From: CAVZLD01 sp964522605
GTDB taxonomy: Bacteria; Planctomycetota; Planctomycetia; Pirellulales; Pirellulaceae
DNA: 11,149 nucleotides
Assembly (NCBI GenBank): GCA_964522605.1
Contig: CAZFWV010000231.1
Coordinates: 1 to 11,149, forward strand
Direction of reading: 5' to 3'
Of the stretch, positions 1-6,301 are shown piece after piece (the stretch's first letter is position 1; each line of letters begins with the position of its first letter). The notes below the pieces were generated by a model. It saw only the letters and a program-made list of their open reading frames with translations. It was not told where the DNA came from and ran no database searches. Both the position numbers and the translations under genes were made by a program.

Positions 1-14
1 CTCCAGCCTCCAGC

Positions 15-989
15 CTACTCCCTCTTCGGATCCCGCGCCATCAGTTCTTCGATGATCTGTTCCATCTGCTCCTTAGGAACACGCGGCGTGACGAGGTGAT
101 GCTTGGGATTATCGACGTCAGGATTCCAGAAGACGCGTCCCTCCGGTGCCCGCTCGACACAGCCTGAATGCTTCAGTTGAAATAACTCGGGCCGGGCGAC
201 ATACAGCGTCGCAACTTGATCCCAACTTGAGCGACCATCGACAAGGGCGGTGTTCCACAGTCGATAAGCCTCGCGCACCGGATTCGTCTCTGGCGTCTTG
301 GGCAGCAGACGGTTCCCGGTCGTAATGTCGGCACCGCTTGGCGAGATATAGAAAGGCAGCGGCCAAGTCTCGAGCAATTCCTTCGAATAGGCCGACATAC
401 CCATCTGCTGGAAATTCCAGCCCCCCAGTCCCATGGCGACCCAGCGGATCACTTTCGCCCGTACGAGTTCCGCCGCGTGAGGATCGCGCATCACGTGCAC
501 GAGTCCATGCGGATGTCCGACCGTCAGGATCGTCACGCTGTGATCGGGCTGCGATTGAAGGATCGTCCGATAGACGGCGACCAGATCCGGCGCTTGATCC
601 ACCGTGTCGTGGCCAAAACGTTCCGTATTCGTGGCGATGGCCTTCGTGTAGGAGTTTGCTGGATCGCCAACATCCGTTTCCTGATACAGTCCTAATGGAA
701 GATCGCCTCTTCCGTAGTACGTATTGATCGCGTCACATGTCCCCACGCCGTATCGGTTCCTGCCGCTGCTGAAAATCACACCCAGAATCTGAAGTTCACC
801 GGCGTCCGCCAGCGCGTGCAAGACAGCGAGTGCCCCCGCATCATCGCAGTCGGATCCCATATCGGTATCGAAGATCACGGCCGGTATCTGTTGGGCGGTC
901 GCGATTGACGGCTCATCTGCAATCGATTGGCTGTCGGCTACGATCGAGGCCACGATTGCGACAAGAAAGAAGCGGTACGCACACATCAT
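15..989 (-). CDS. Secreted nucleoside-hydrolase-like protein (IUNH superfamily)
   Basis: 324 aa. An N-terminal hydrophobic segment (about residues 5-19, FFLVAIVASIVA) looks like a signal peptide, so the protein is probably exported. The mature part opens with FDTDMGSDCDDAGAL (residues 40-54), the Asp-rich calcium/ribose-binding motif of inosine-uridine nucleoside hydrolases. The spacing differs from the textbook DxDxGxDD. Near the C-terminus, DGRSSWDQVATLY (residues 251-263) matches the family's conserved Asp region, but Trp stands where classical enzymes have the catalytic His-Asp pair. The fold call is strong. Cleavage of nucleosides is only inferred, and secretion next to a fucosidase leaves room for another N- or O-glycoside substrate. 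ATG ATG at 984-989 follows GGAG about 6 nt upstream. The start is 15 nt beyond the fucosidase stop, so the two genes are probably co-transcribed. Confidence 0.85.
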   Translation of the reverse strand: MMCAYRFFLVAIVASIVADSQSIADEPSIATAQQIPAVIFDTDMGSDCDDAGALAVLHALADAGELQILGVIFSSGRNRYGVGTCDAINTYYGRGDLPLGLYQETDVGDPANSYTKAIATNTERFGHDTVDQAPDLVAVYRTILQSQPDHSVTILTVGHPHGLVHVMRDPHAAELVRAKVIRWVAMGLGGWNFQQMGMSAYSKELLETWPLPFYISPSGADITTGNRLLPKTPETNPVREAYRLWNTALVDGRSSWDQVATLYVARPELFQLKHSGCVERAPEGRVFWNPDVDNPKHHLVTPRVPKEQMEQIIEELMARDPKRE

Positions 990-1015
990 CCTATTCTCCG
1001 AATCCTATTCTCCGA
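988..1015. repeat. 14-bp perfect tandem duplication at a gene junction
   Basis: The unit atcctattctccga occurs twice back to back (988-1001 and 1002-1015). Read on the minus strand, it spans the last codons and TAG stop of the fucosidase gene and the Shine-Dalgarno and first ATG of the nucleoside-hydrolase-like gene. Each copy contains GGAG, so the duplication provides a second ribosome-binding-site copy and spaces the genes apart. With one copy removed, the stop and the next start would nearly touch. Confidence 0.9.
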
Positions 1016-3299
1016 CGGGCTGGATCTCTGAAACGATCTTCTTCACTTCGCCATTGACGCGTGCGGTTGCTTCCTTGGGCGTCTTGGAGCTGATCCGGTA
1101 GCTCGTGACTTTTCCGTCCTTCCACTCGATGTCGACGTTGAAGTCACCGCGGGCGCGCAGGCCGGTCACCTTGCCGGTCGACCATGCAGTCGGCAGCGCG
1201 GGCAGGAAGTGAATCTCGCCCGTGTGGCTTTGGAGTAGCATCTCGCACACGCCGGCGGCGTAGCCGAAGTTTCCGTCAATCTGGAATGGCGGATGGGTGT
1301 CGAGCAGGTTCGGAGTGATTTGCGATTTGAGCATCCCACTCAGGATCTTGTAGGCCCGTTCGCCATCGTGCAAGCGCGCCCAAATGCAGATCTTCCACGC
1401 GCGACTCCAACCGGTCGATCCGTCGCCGCGCGCGTTCATCGAGACTTTCGCGGCTTCGGCCAGTTTGGGCGTCGTGAGTGGTGAGATTTGACGCCCCGGG
1501 TGGACAGCAATCATGTGTGAGAGATGGCGGTGTTGGTCCTGCGGATCGTCAAGATCTTGTGCCCATTCCTGCAGCTGGCCCCACTTACCGATCTGGGGGC
1601 CGAGCAAGCGCTCGCGCATCGTTTGCACCTTCGCACGAAAGCTCTCGTCAACACCAAGCGTTTCGGAAGCTTCGATGTAGTTGGTGAACAGGTCGTAGAC
1701 CAATTGCTGCTCGTACGAGTTGCCCTCAGCCCACGGACCGTGCTCAGGCGACTGGCTCTTCGGGCTGACGAGCATGCCGCCGGGCTCTTCTTTCAGGAAA
1801 TCCTCCCAGAACTCACAGAGTTCCTTCAGGATAGGGTAGGCGCGCGTTGTGAGGTATTGCCGATCCTGGCTGAAGGCATAGTGGTCCCAGATATTCTGCG
1901 CGATCCACGCCGCATCGCCTGGCACCCAATGGTACGTGGCACCACCGAAAATTCCGTTCTCCGAGCGAGTTGCCCACCCACGGGTCCCGAATTCTTTGCG
2001 GGTAGCATCGCGCCGGACCGGGATAACCGAGTGAAGCCATTCAGACAGCGGCAGAAAACACTCGCCCAGATTGGCAGCATCCACGAACCAGTAGTTCATC
2101 TGGACGTTGACATCGCTATGGTAATCGCAGCGCCACGGCGGATTGTTACTATGATTCCAGACGCCCTGCAGGTTGGCCGGCAGGTCGCCGGGCCGCGAGC
2201 TACTGATCATCAGATAGCGCGCGTATTGAAACAGAAGGATTTCCAATGCCGGATCGGATGCGCCCTGGATGTTCGGATCTTCCTTGTTTCCGTCGTACAT
2301 GGAGCCCCGTGTGGCGACGGATGCCGCACCCCGGTATGCCGTCAGCCGCTGGTCCGTCGGAGCCTCGAGGGCAGCCTCCGGTGTGGCTCCCAACTGGAGA
2401 GTCAAGCGGTTGAACAGGGACTGGTAGTCCTGAATGTGATCCGCGAGCAACTCGCCATAAGGAGTCTCGGCAGCTTGGGCGAGTCGTGCCGTGATCGCCT
2501 CATGGGGATGCGCGCCGCGCCAGTTCTGGCTGCGTTGATTCAGGTAATCGGTCCCCGCATCGATATATACGGTCAGTGCATTGACCTTCGTGAACGCAAG
2601 TCGCCCGTCCTTCGCTTCGACAACGCCCCCATCGTTTGCAACCAACACCTGCGCCTCGTAATCGAGCGTGACGTTATACGGTCGCTCCGTCTTGTACGTG
2701 TAGCCCGCGAGATTTCCCTTCGCGGTCAGGCGGTTGCCGACGGCACGGACCGCAGCTTGATGTGCATCGACCAGCACGACGGTTCCGGTGTAGGCACCAG
2801 GGCGATCCGCAGTGAAGCGAAACACCATCACGTTGGACCGATGGTCGGCGAAATACTCGCGCCGATAGGTCACGTCGCCTTGCGTGTATGAGATCGTGTG
2901 GACTGCCCGGCGGATGTCGAGTTCACGACGATAATTCGTGAATGTCGCTTGGCTCGGCTTGCCCAACTCGATCTGAGCAACTTGAACATGTGTGCGCGAA
3001 GCTTCGCCACTGCTAGACTCTGCCGCCGCGACACCTCCACCGCTGCCGAAATCGATGTAGACGTCACCGAACGCCTGGTAGGCTCCGGTGTCGTCCTCAT
3101 CACCAATCCACAGACTGTCTTCGTTGAACTGGATGTGTTCTCTTTGGACGTCGCCAAAGATCATGGCGCCGAGTCGACCATTGCCGATCGGCAGCGCCTC
3201 CTGTTCCCATTGAGTCGCCGGTGCTGTATACCACAATCTCAAATCGCTGGCCGACGCATGGACACAGCACAGGAACAACACTGCCACCAAGATTCTCAT
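1005..3299 (-). CDS. Secreted glycoside hydrolase family 95, probable alpha-L-fucosidase
   Basis: 764 aa, the usual length for GH95. The start chosen is ATG 3297-3299, which begins a clear signal peptide (MRILVAVLFLCCVHASAS) and follows an AAAGGG/GGAG purine stretch. An in-frame start 63 nt upstream would add a charged leader. LWYTAPATQW...EALPIGNGRLGAM (about residues 22-46) is the hallmark N-terminal motif. The (alpha/alpha)6 barrel carries DYHSDVNVQMNYW (392-404), SPEHG with the candidate catalytic Glu519, HRHLSH (590-595) and FQIDGNFG with the candidate base Asp675. GH95 enzymes invert alpha-1,2-linked fucose, and some act on L-galactose. Of the two Asn that normally assist the base, the second (Asn398) is kept but the first is Asp396. 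The protein probably acts in the periplasm or outside the cell, releasing fucose from algal or host glycans. The nucleoside-hydrolase-like gene follows in the same unit. Confidence 0.93.
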   Translation of the reverse strand: MRILVAVLFLCCVHASASDLRLWYTAPATQWEQEALPIGNGRLGAMIFGDVQREHIQFNEDSLWIGDEDDTGAYQAFGDVYIDFGSGGGVAAAESSSGEASRTHVQVAQIELGKPSQATFTNYRRELDIRRAVHTISYTQGDVTYRREYFADHRSNVMVFRFTADRPGAYTGTVVLVDAHQAAVRAVGNRLTAKGNLAGYTYKTERPYNVTLDYEAQVLVANDGGVVEAKDGRLAFTKVNALTVYIDAGTDYLNQRSQNWRGAHPHEAITARLAQAAETPYGELLADHIQDYQSLFNRLTLQLGATPEAALEAPTDQRLTAYRGAASVATRGSMYDGNKEDPNIQGASDPALEILLFQYARYLMISSSRPGDLPANLQGVWNHSNNPPWRCDYHSDVNVQMNYWFVDAANLGECFLPLSEWLHSVIPVRRDATRKEFGTRGWATRSENGIFGGATYHWVPGDAAWIAQNIWDHYAFSQDRQYLTTRAYPILKELCEFWEDFLKEEPGGMLVSPKSQSPEHGPWAEGNSYEQQLVYDLFTNYIEASETLGVDESFRAKVQTMRERLLGPQIGKWGQLQEWAQDLDDPQDQHRHLSHMIAVHPGRQISPLTTPKLAEAAKVSMNARGDGSTGWSRAWKICIWARLHDGERAYKILSGMLKSQITPNLLDTHPPFQIDGNFGYAAGVCEMLLQSHTGEIHFLPALPTAWSTGKVTGLRARGDFNVDIEWKDGKVTSYRISSKTPKEATARVNGEVKKIVSEIQPVGE

Positions 3300-3380
3300 C
3301 CGATCCCTTTCTCCGCAATCAAGTCCTTCAATTCGCTGCGCGGTCTGCCGACCAGCATTCATCAGGACAGGTCCGATCGG

Positions 3381-3638
3381 TCATCCTTGAGCGTCCTCCA
3401 TCGCCTGGTACTCCTTCGCGCTCCAGGCCGCCGGCATCTGGATCAGGTGTAGTGTACAGTTTCCGCCCACGATCTGTGCAAAACACCGCGGACATTGCCC
3501 CGGGGTGATGATGACGCTAGGCCAGCGGCCGTGTTCGCGGCGTAGAGTCCGAACGACCTCAAGCCGTTTCCACTGCCGGCGGAACGTGGGGAAAGCGGCG
3601 CGGGCTTCACGGTGTAACAATCTTGCACACCAGATCAC
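3381..3638 (-). CDS. Possible small CxxC protein, unknown function
   Basis: This is a weak call. An 85-aa reading from GTG at 3636-3638 is preceded by GAGGG about 10 nt upstream. The frame stays open to 3773, but that extension would run through the sigma-54 promoter and looks non-coding. The C-terminal half reads like real protein: good third-position GC, PGQCPRCF with Cys49 and Cys52, then Cys61 and CTLHLIQMP, which suggests a small zinc- or metal-binding knuckle. The N-terminal half is Arg-rich and less convincing. It lies 81 nt upstream of the fucosidase start on the same strand and could lead that transcript. I do not recognise a family. It could also be a degraded gene remnant. Confidence 0.35.
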   Translation of the reverse strand: MIWCARLLHREARAAFPTFRRQWKRLEVVRTLRREHGRWPSVIITPGQCPRCFAQIVGGNCTLHLIQMPAAWSAKEYQAMEDAQG

Positions 3639-3650
3639 CCGACCGATTCC

Positions 3651-3693
3651 CTCACTTGCACAGTTGTGAGCTGGAGACGGACCCTCGGGTCCG
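3651..3693. promoter_or_regulatory. Candidate upstream activator sites (two inverted repeats)
   Basis: Two short dyads lie about 75-120 bp upstream of the -24 element: CTCAC-N10-GTGAG (3651-3670) and CGGACCC-TC-GGGTCCG (3678-3693). Enhancer-binding regulators of the NtrC/ZraR class usually bind inverted repeats about 80-150 bp upstream of a sigma-54 promoter, so the position fits. The arms are short, and the assignment to the regulator encoded at 7782-9110 is inference. Confidence 0.35.
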
Positions 3694-3766
3694 CTCCATT
3701 CTGCCACGGTTCCCAAGACGCAGGGCGAAATCGAGGTTTCCACGGGCAAACGGCGAGTTATCACGT

Positions 3767-3786
3767 TTGGCACCGTAATTGCTTTT
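3767..3786 (+). promoter_or_regulatory. Sigma-54 (-24/-12) promoter driving the DUF2202 gene
   Basis: TTGGCAC-N5-TTGCTTTT matches the sigma-54 consensus (YTGGCACGNNNNTTGCW) almost completely. The GG at 3769-3770 and the GC at 3781-3782 have the exact 10-nt gap required. Transcription would start near 3794, leaving a leader of about 97 nt before the ATG at 3891. It faces right into the cluster that encodes a GAFTGA-bearing sigma-54 activator, which makes a chance match less likely. Confidence 0.8.
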
Positions 3787-3838
3787 CGCCATCGTCGGCC
3801 GCAACGTCAGATGAACGCTGGGCGGCAACCTATCTAGA

Positions 3839-3874
3839 CGGAGAGTTCTTCTCCGAGTTTTTGCGGAACTTTTT
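3839..3874 (+). promoter_or_regulatory. Leader hairpins before the DUF2202 gene
   Basis: Within the predicted leader, CGGAGA-GTTCT-TCTCCG (3839-3855) forms a 6-bp stem followed by GAGTTTTT. An overlapping alternative pairs GAGTTC (3843-3848) with GAACTT (3866-3871), also followed by a T run. The two are mutually exclusive and end shortly before the AGGAGG at 3880-3885. This could be an attenuator or mRNA stabiliser, or simply local AT/GC pattern. The stems are short. Confidence 0.3.
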
Positions 3875-3890
3875 GTGAGAGGAGGCCACG

Positions 3891-5009
3891 ATGCGGGCAA
3901 CCAGACAATCTAGAGACTCCAGTCGAAATCCCAATTACCGAAGAACACTTCTCGCCGAACCACTGGAGAAGAAGGAACTCTTGGCCGCCGACTTCAGCTG
4001 CGCCGCAGTTCCCGTGGCGTCGCCGGGTACCGGTGGGGAGTGCATTGCGGAGTGCCAGTTGTTGGGCAGCGACAATGGTGCAGTCCAGGCAGAGGGGCCG
4101 GGCACCATGCTGCAAAGCGCGGCGCGTTGGAGAGGTGCGGAGGGCGGCCCTCGTGGCGCGAATCCGACAGGTCAGGTCCAAACGGGAAACACTGCGGTCG
4201 ATGCTGAACTGAGTGATGCCGAAATCTTGGATATCAAGTATCTGCGTGAGGAAGAGAAACTGGCCCGCGACGTCTACCTCGCACTCGGTGAAATCTGGGA
4301 CGTGCCGATCTTTGCGAACATTGCCCAGGCGGAAAGCCGGCATATGGCGGCCGTGGAGCAGTTAATCGACAGGTATGGCCTGGAAGATCCGGTCGGCGAC
4401 CATGACCGCGGAGAGTTCGAAGACGAATCGCTGGCTGGTCTCTACCAACAGCTGGTTGATGCCGGATCCGTGTCACTCTTGGATGCGTACAAGGTCGGCG
4501 CAAAGATCGAGGAAATGGACATCGACGATCTGCAACAAGCTTCCCTTGAGACCGAACGTGCCGAAATGGAACGACTCTATGAGTCACTCGAGCGCGGCTC
4601 GCGCAACCACCTGCGTGCGTTCGACACACAGATTGTGGCGGCCGGAGAAACGTATCAAGCCGAGTTTCTCTCCCAGGCCGAGTATGACGCGATTGCTGCC
4701 TCGGCACGGGAACGGGGCAGCGGTCAGGGTTCACAAGGCCAGGGGCGCCGTGCCAACACGAATGATCGGATCGGCGAGATGCGCGCCGCTCTACATCAAC
4801 ACGGCAGTATGGATGGCCGCCAAAACGGCCTTCGCGAACGTCAGAGCGACGGCGAATGCGACGCGACTCAGGTCCGCGACACGAATCAAGCGCACGACCG
4901 CAGTAATTCGCCAGGCGTCGGCAACGTTGGCGGTGGATTACAGCAGATCATGGCGCGTGACCAAGTCTTCGCCAACCTGGGCCGTTCAAGAGGAACCATG
5001 CGGTTTTGA
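3891..5009 (+). CDS. Exported ferritin-like DUF2202 protein with planctomycete surface signal
   Basis: 372 aa. ATG 3891 follows AGGAGG by 5 nt. Residues 17-34 (RRTLLAEPLEKKELLAAD) match the planctomycete extracellular N-terminal motif (R..LxxExLExRxLLA; Planc_extracel type), so export to the cell surface or periplasm is likely. Residues 40-104 are a low-complexity linker. Residues about 105-270 are a DUF2202 four-helix domain of the ferritin-like superfamily, with LREEEKLARDVYLAL (helix 1), AESRHMAAVEQLI (Glu148 and His151), GAKIEEMD (Glu207/Glu208) and ERGSRNHLRAF (Glu234 and His240). These acidic and His residues are candidate di-metal ligands. The tail (about 272-372) is Gly/Gln/Arg/Asn-rich and looks disordered. 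DUF2202 has no settled function. Iron binding or peroxide handling is inference from the fold. A sigma-54 promoter lies 105 nt upstream, and the membrane protein, kinase and regulator genes follow on the same strand. Confidence 0.88.
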   Translation: MRATRQSRDSSRNPNYRRTLLAEPLEKKELLAADFSCAAVPVASPGTGGECIAECQLLGSDNGAVQAEGPGTMLQSAARWRGAEGGPRGANPTGQVQTGNTAVDAELSDAEILDIKYLREEEKLARDVYLALGEIWDVPIFANIAQAESRHMAAVEQLIDRYGLEDPVGDHDRGEFEDESLAGLYQQLVDAGSVSLLDAYKVGAKIEEMDIDDLQQASLETERAEMERLYESLERGSRNHLRAFDTQIVAAGETYQAEFLSQAEYDAIAASARERGSGQGSQGQGRRANTNDRIGEMRAALHQHGSMDGRQNGLRERQSDGECDATQVRDTNQAHDRSNSPGVGNVGGGLQQIMARDQVFANLGRSRGTMRF

Positions 5010-5099
5010 ACCTTCTCGAACTCGTAACGTGAACGACTCGCCAGAAAGGTTGGCTCCTTGTTGGAAGCATGTGCTTAATCTGCTTGCATTGTGATTGCC

Positions 5100-5129
5100 C
5101 TCGTTCCCAGGCCAGAGCCTGGGAACGAG
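5100..5129. repeat. Palindromic intergenic repeat A, possible terminator
   Basis: CTCGTTCCCAGGC, loop CAGA, GCCTGGGAACGAG: a perfect 13-bp stem with a 4-nt loop, followed by TTTGAATTAA. It lies 90 nt after the DUF2202 stop. From memory, this CGTTCCCAGGC palindrome is a widely scattered intergenic element in planctomycete genomes. It may act as a weak terminator or mRNA 3' end, although the T run is short. The gap 5010-5380 holds this element and repeat B, and no gene. Confidence 0.8.
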
Positions 5130-5196
5130 TTTGAATTAACTTTCCCTCCACGACACTCGGACACGAAAAGGGTGGTGCTGTCCACACTACGCAGCG

Positions 5197-5267
5197 CGTT
5201 TAACGGCAAGCCGGAGGCGTCGGCGCGTACGAAACGATAATCGGCGCCTTCGGCTTGCCGTTAAACG
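5197..5267. repeat. Palindromic intergenic repeat B
   Basis: Arms CGTTTAACGGCAAGCCGGAG... (5197-5219) and its complement ending in TTGCCGTTAAACG (5245-5267) match over 23 bp with one difference, a G·T wobble. The loop is 25 nt. There is no T run, so it is not a standard intrinsic terminator. It sits 113 nt before the DUF4405 start. Elements of this GTTTAACGGCAAGCCG type recur between genes in planctomycetes, to my recollection. Confidence 0.8.
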
Positions 5268-5380
5268 AAGATTGAAACGGACGCGGTAAGCAGACCTGGT
5301 TGACTCGGTCCAAACTTCGGCCCCAGACGCACACTGCCGACTCTCAATTCTGCACAAACCATAATCATTCAGGAGAACCC

Positions 5381-6301
5381 ATGATGAAGTTCAAGTTCAA
5401 AGGATTCACCTCATTGCTACTGGCGTGTTGTTTCCTGGTCGCCAGCATCTCGGGCATTGTGCTGTTTGTTACTCCCCAGGGTCGCGTTGCCAATTGGACC
5501 AATTGGACGATGCTCGGACTGAACAAACACACCTGGGCAGCAGTTCACACGAACGCTTGTCTACTCGTCCTGATTGTGTCGATCGTCCATTTGGTCCTGA
5601 ACTGGAAGGTATTCTGGAGCTACATCAAACAGAGGGCTGCAGGTCTGAATCTCAAATTGGAGATGGCATCCGCACTGCTGATCACCTTGACTGTGATCGC
5701 AGGAACGGTGTTCCAAGTGCAACCCTTCAGCTCAACCACGGCCCTCAACGAGAAGATCAAGGCCTACTGGGAACAACAGGCCCCTGCCGGACCGGCACCG
5801 CACGCCGAGGAGTTCAGTGTGACGCGTTTGGCGAGCACGATCGGCCTTTCTGTGGAGGAAGTCGCGACCGCGCTGGAAAAGGATGGATTCGTCGTGGAAG
5901 ACCCTGATCTGTCCATTGGAAGATTGGCCAAGCAAAAGGGCGTCGCTCCAAGCGACGTCTTTGCGGCAATCCAGAGGCAGTTCCCGGAATCGGCGAGTAA
6001 CCTCACGCTTCAAGCCGGTGGTGGACGTGGAGCAGGAGGTGGTGCAGGCGGCGGTATGGGCCATGGCATGGGACGCGGAATGGGCCGTGGCATGGGACGC
6101 GGAATGGGAGCGGGCATGGGCGGTGGGCCCTGGCGTCAATCGGCGACCGACACGGTCAGTCACTTGACGACAGTCGGCCAGGAGGGAGATCATGAGGCTC
6201 AGGGCACCGGTCCAGGACGCGGCGAAGGCCGAGTTTGCAGACAACAAGCCGAGGACCTTGATCGTGATGCAGAGCGTGATCCGGCACAAACTCAAGACTG
6301 A
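5381..6301 (+). CDS. DUF4405 cytochrome-b-like membrane protein with GMGR-repeat tail
   Basis: 306 aa from ATG 5381, the first of two adjacent ATGs, with AGGAGA 4 nt upstream. Three hydrophobic helices (about residues 10-31, 52-74 and 93-113) form a DUF4405 module. His50, His56 and His70 (NKHTWAAVHTN...IVHLVLNW) sit where related two-heme membrane cytochromes bind heme, so electron transfer across the membrane is plausible. Two short helical repeats follow (VTRLASTIGLSVEEVATAL, 147-165; IGRLAKQKGVAPSDVFAAI, 179-197). Next comes a Gly-rich tail with repeated GMGRGMGR (226-249) containing a single His, possibly metal-binding. From about residue 270 the frame loses its high GC3 while another frame (6192 onward) gains it. 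The true C-terminus is therefore uncertain: either a frameshift or an overlapping gene. It lies between the DUF2202 and kinase genes. Confidence 0.82.
   Translation: MMKFKFKGFTSLLLACCFLVASISGIVLFVTPQGRVANWTNWTMLGLNKHTWAAVHTNACLLVLIVSIVHLVLNWKVFWSYIKQRAAGLNLKLEMASALLITLTVIAGTVFQVQPFSSTTALNEKIKAYWEQQAPAGPAPHAEEFSVTRLASTIGLSVEEVATALEKDGFVVEDPDLSIGRLAKQKGVAPSDVFAAIQRQFPESASNLTLQAGGGRGAGGGAGGGMGHGMGRGMGRGMGRGMGAGMGGGPWRQSATDTVSHLTTVGQEGDHEAQGTGPGRGEGRVCRQQAEDLDRDAERDPAQTQD
6065..6124 (+). repeat. 24-bp in-frame tandem repeat coding for GMGRGMGR
   Basis: Units at 6065-6088 and 6089-6112 differ only near their ends, and a half unit (6113-6124) follows. Each encodes Gly-Met-Gly-Arg twice, with the last Arg replaced by Ala in unit 2. 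Because 24 is a multiple of 3, copy-number change would lengthen or shorten the tail without breaking the frame. Confidence 0.8.

Noticed and set aside
1524..2891. 455-codon open frame on the plus strand
   Set aside because: It lies wholly antisense to the GH95 gene, has no family motifs, and is the kind of long shadow frame expected opposite GC-rich coding sequence.
3300..3362. 21-residue N-terminal extension of the fucosidase
   Set aside because: It is charged and would bury the signal peptide. The ATG at 3297-3299 has a purine-rich ribosome-binding site and begins the signal peptide directly.
4234..4734. 166-codon minus-strand frame inside the DUF2202 gene
   Set aside because: Arg/Pro/His-rich antisense shadow with no recognisable domain.
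4375..5094. 239-codon plus-strand frame overlapping the DUF2202 gene
   Set aside because: It lies inside the DUF2202 gene in another frame, with Arg/Trp/Met-rich non-protein-like composition and no motif.
5300..5380. 27-residue N-terminal extension of the DUF4405 protein
   Set aside because: Hydrophilic leader, with no ribosome-binding site noted for it. AGGAGA sits directly before the ATG pair at 5381.
5010..5380. A second sigma-54 promoter ahead of the DUF4405 gene
   Set aside because: Scanning for GG-N10-GC found only a match inside the arm of repeat B, without TGGCAC or TTGC context.
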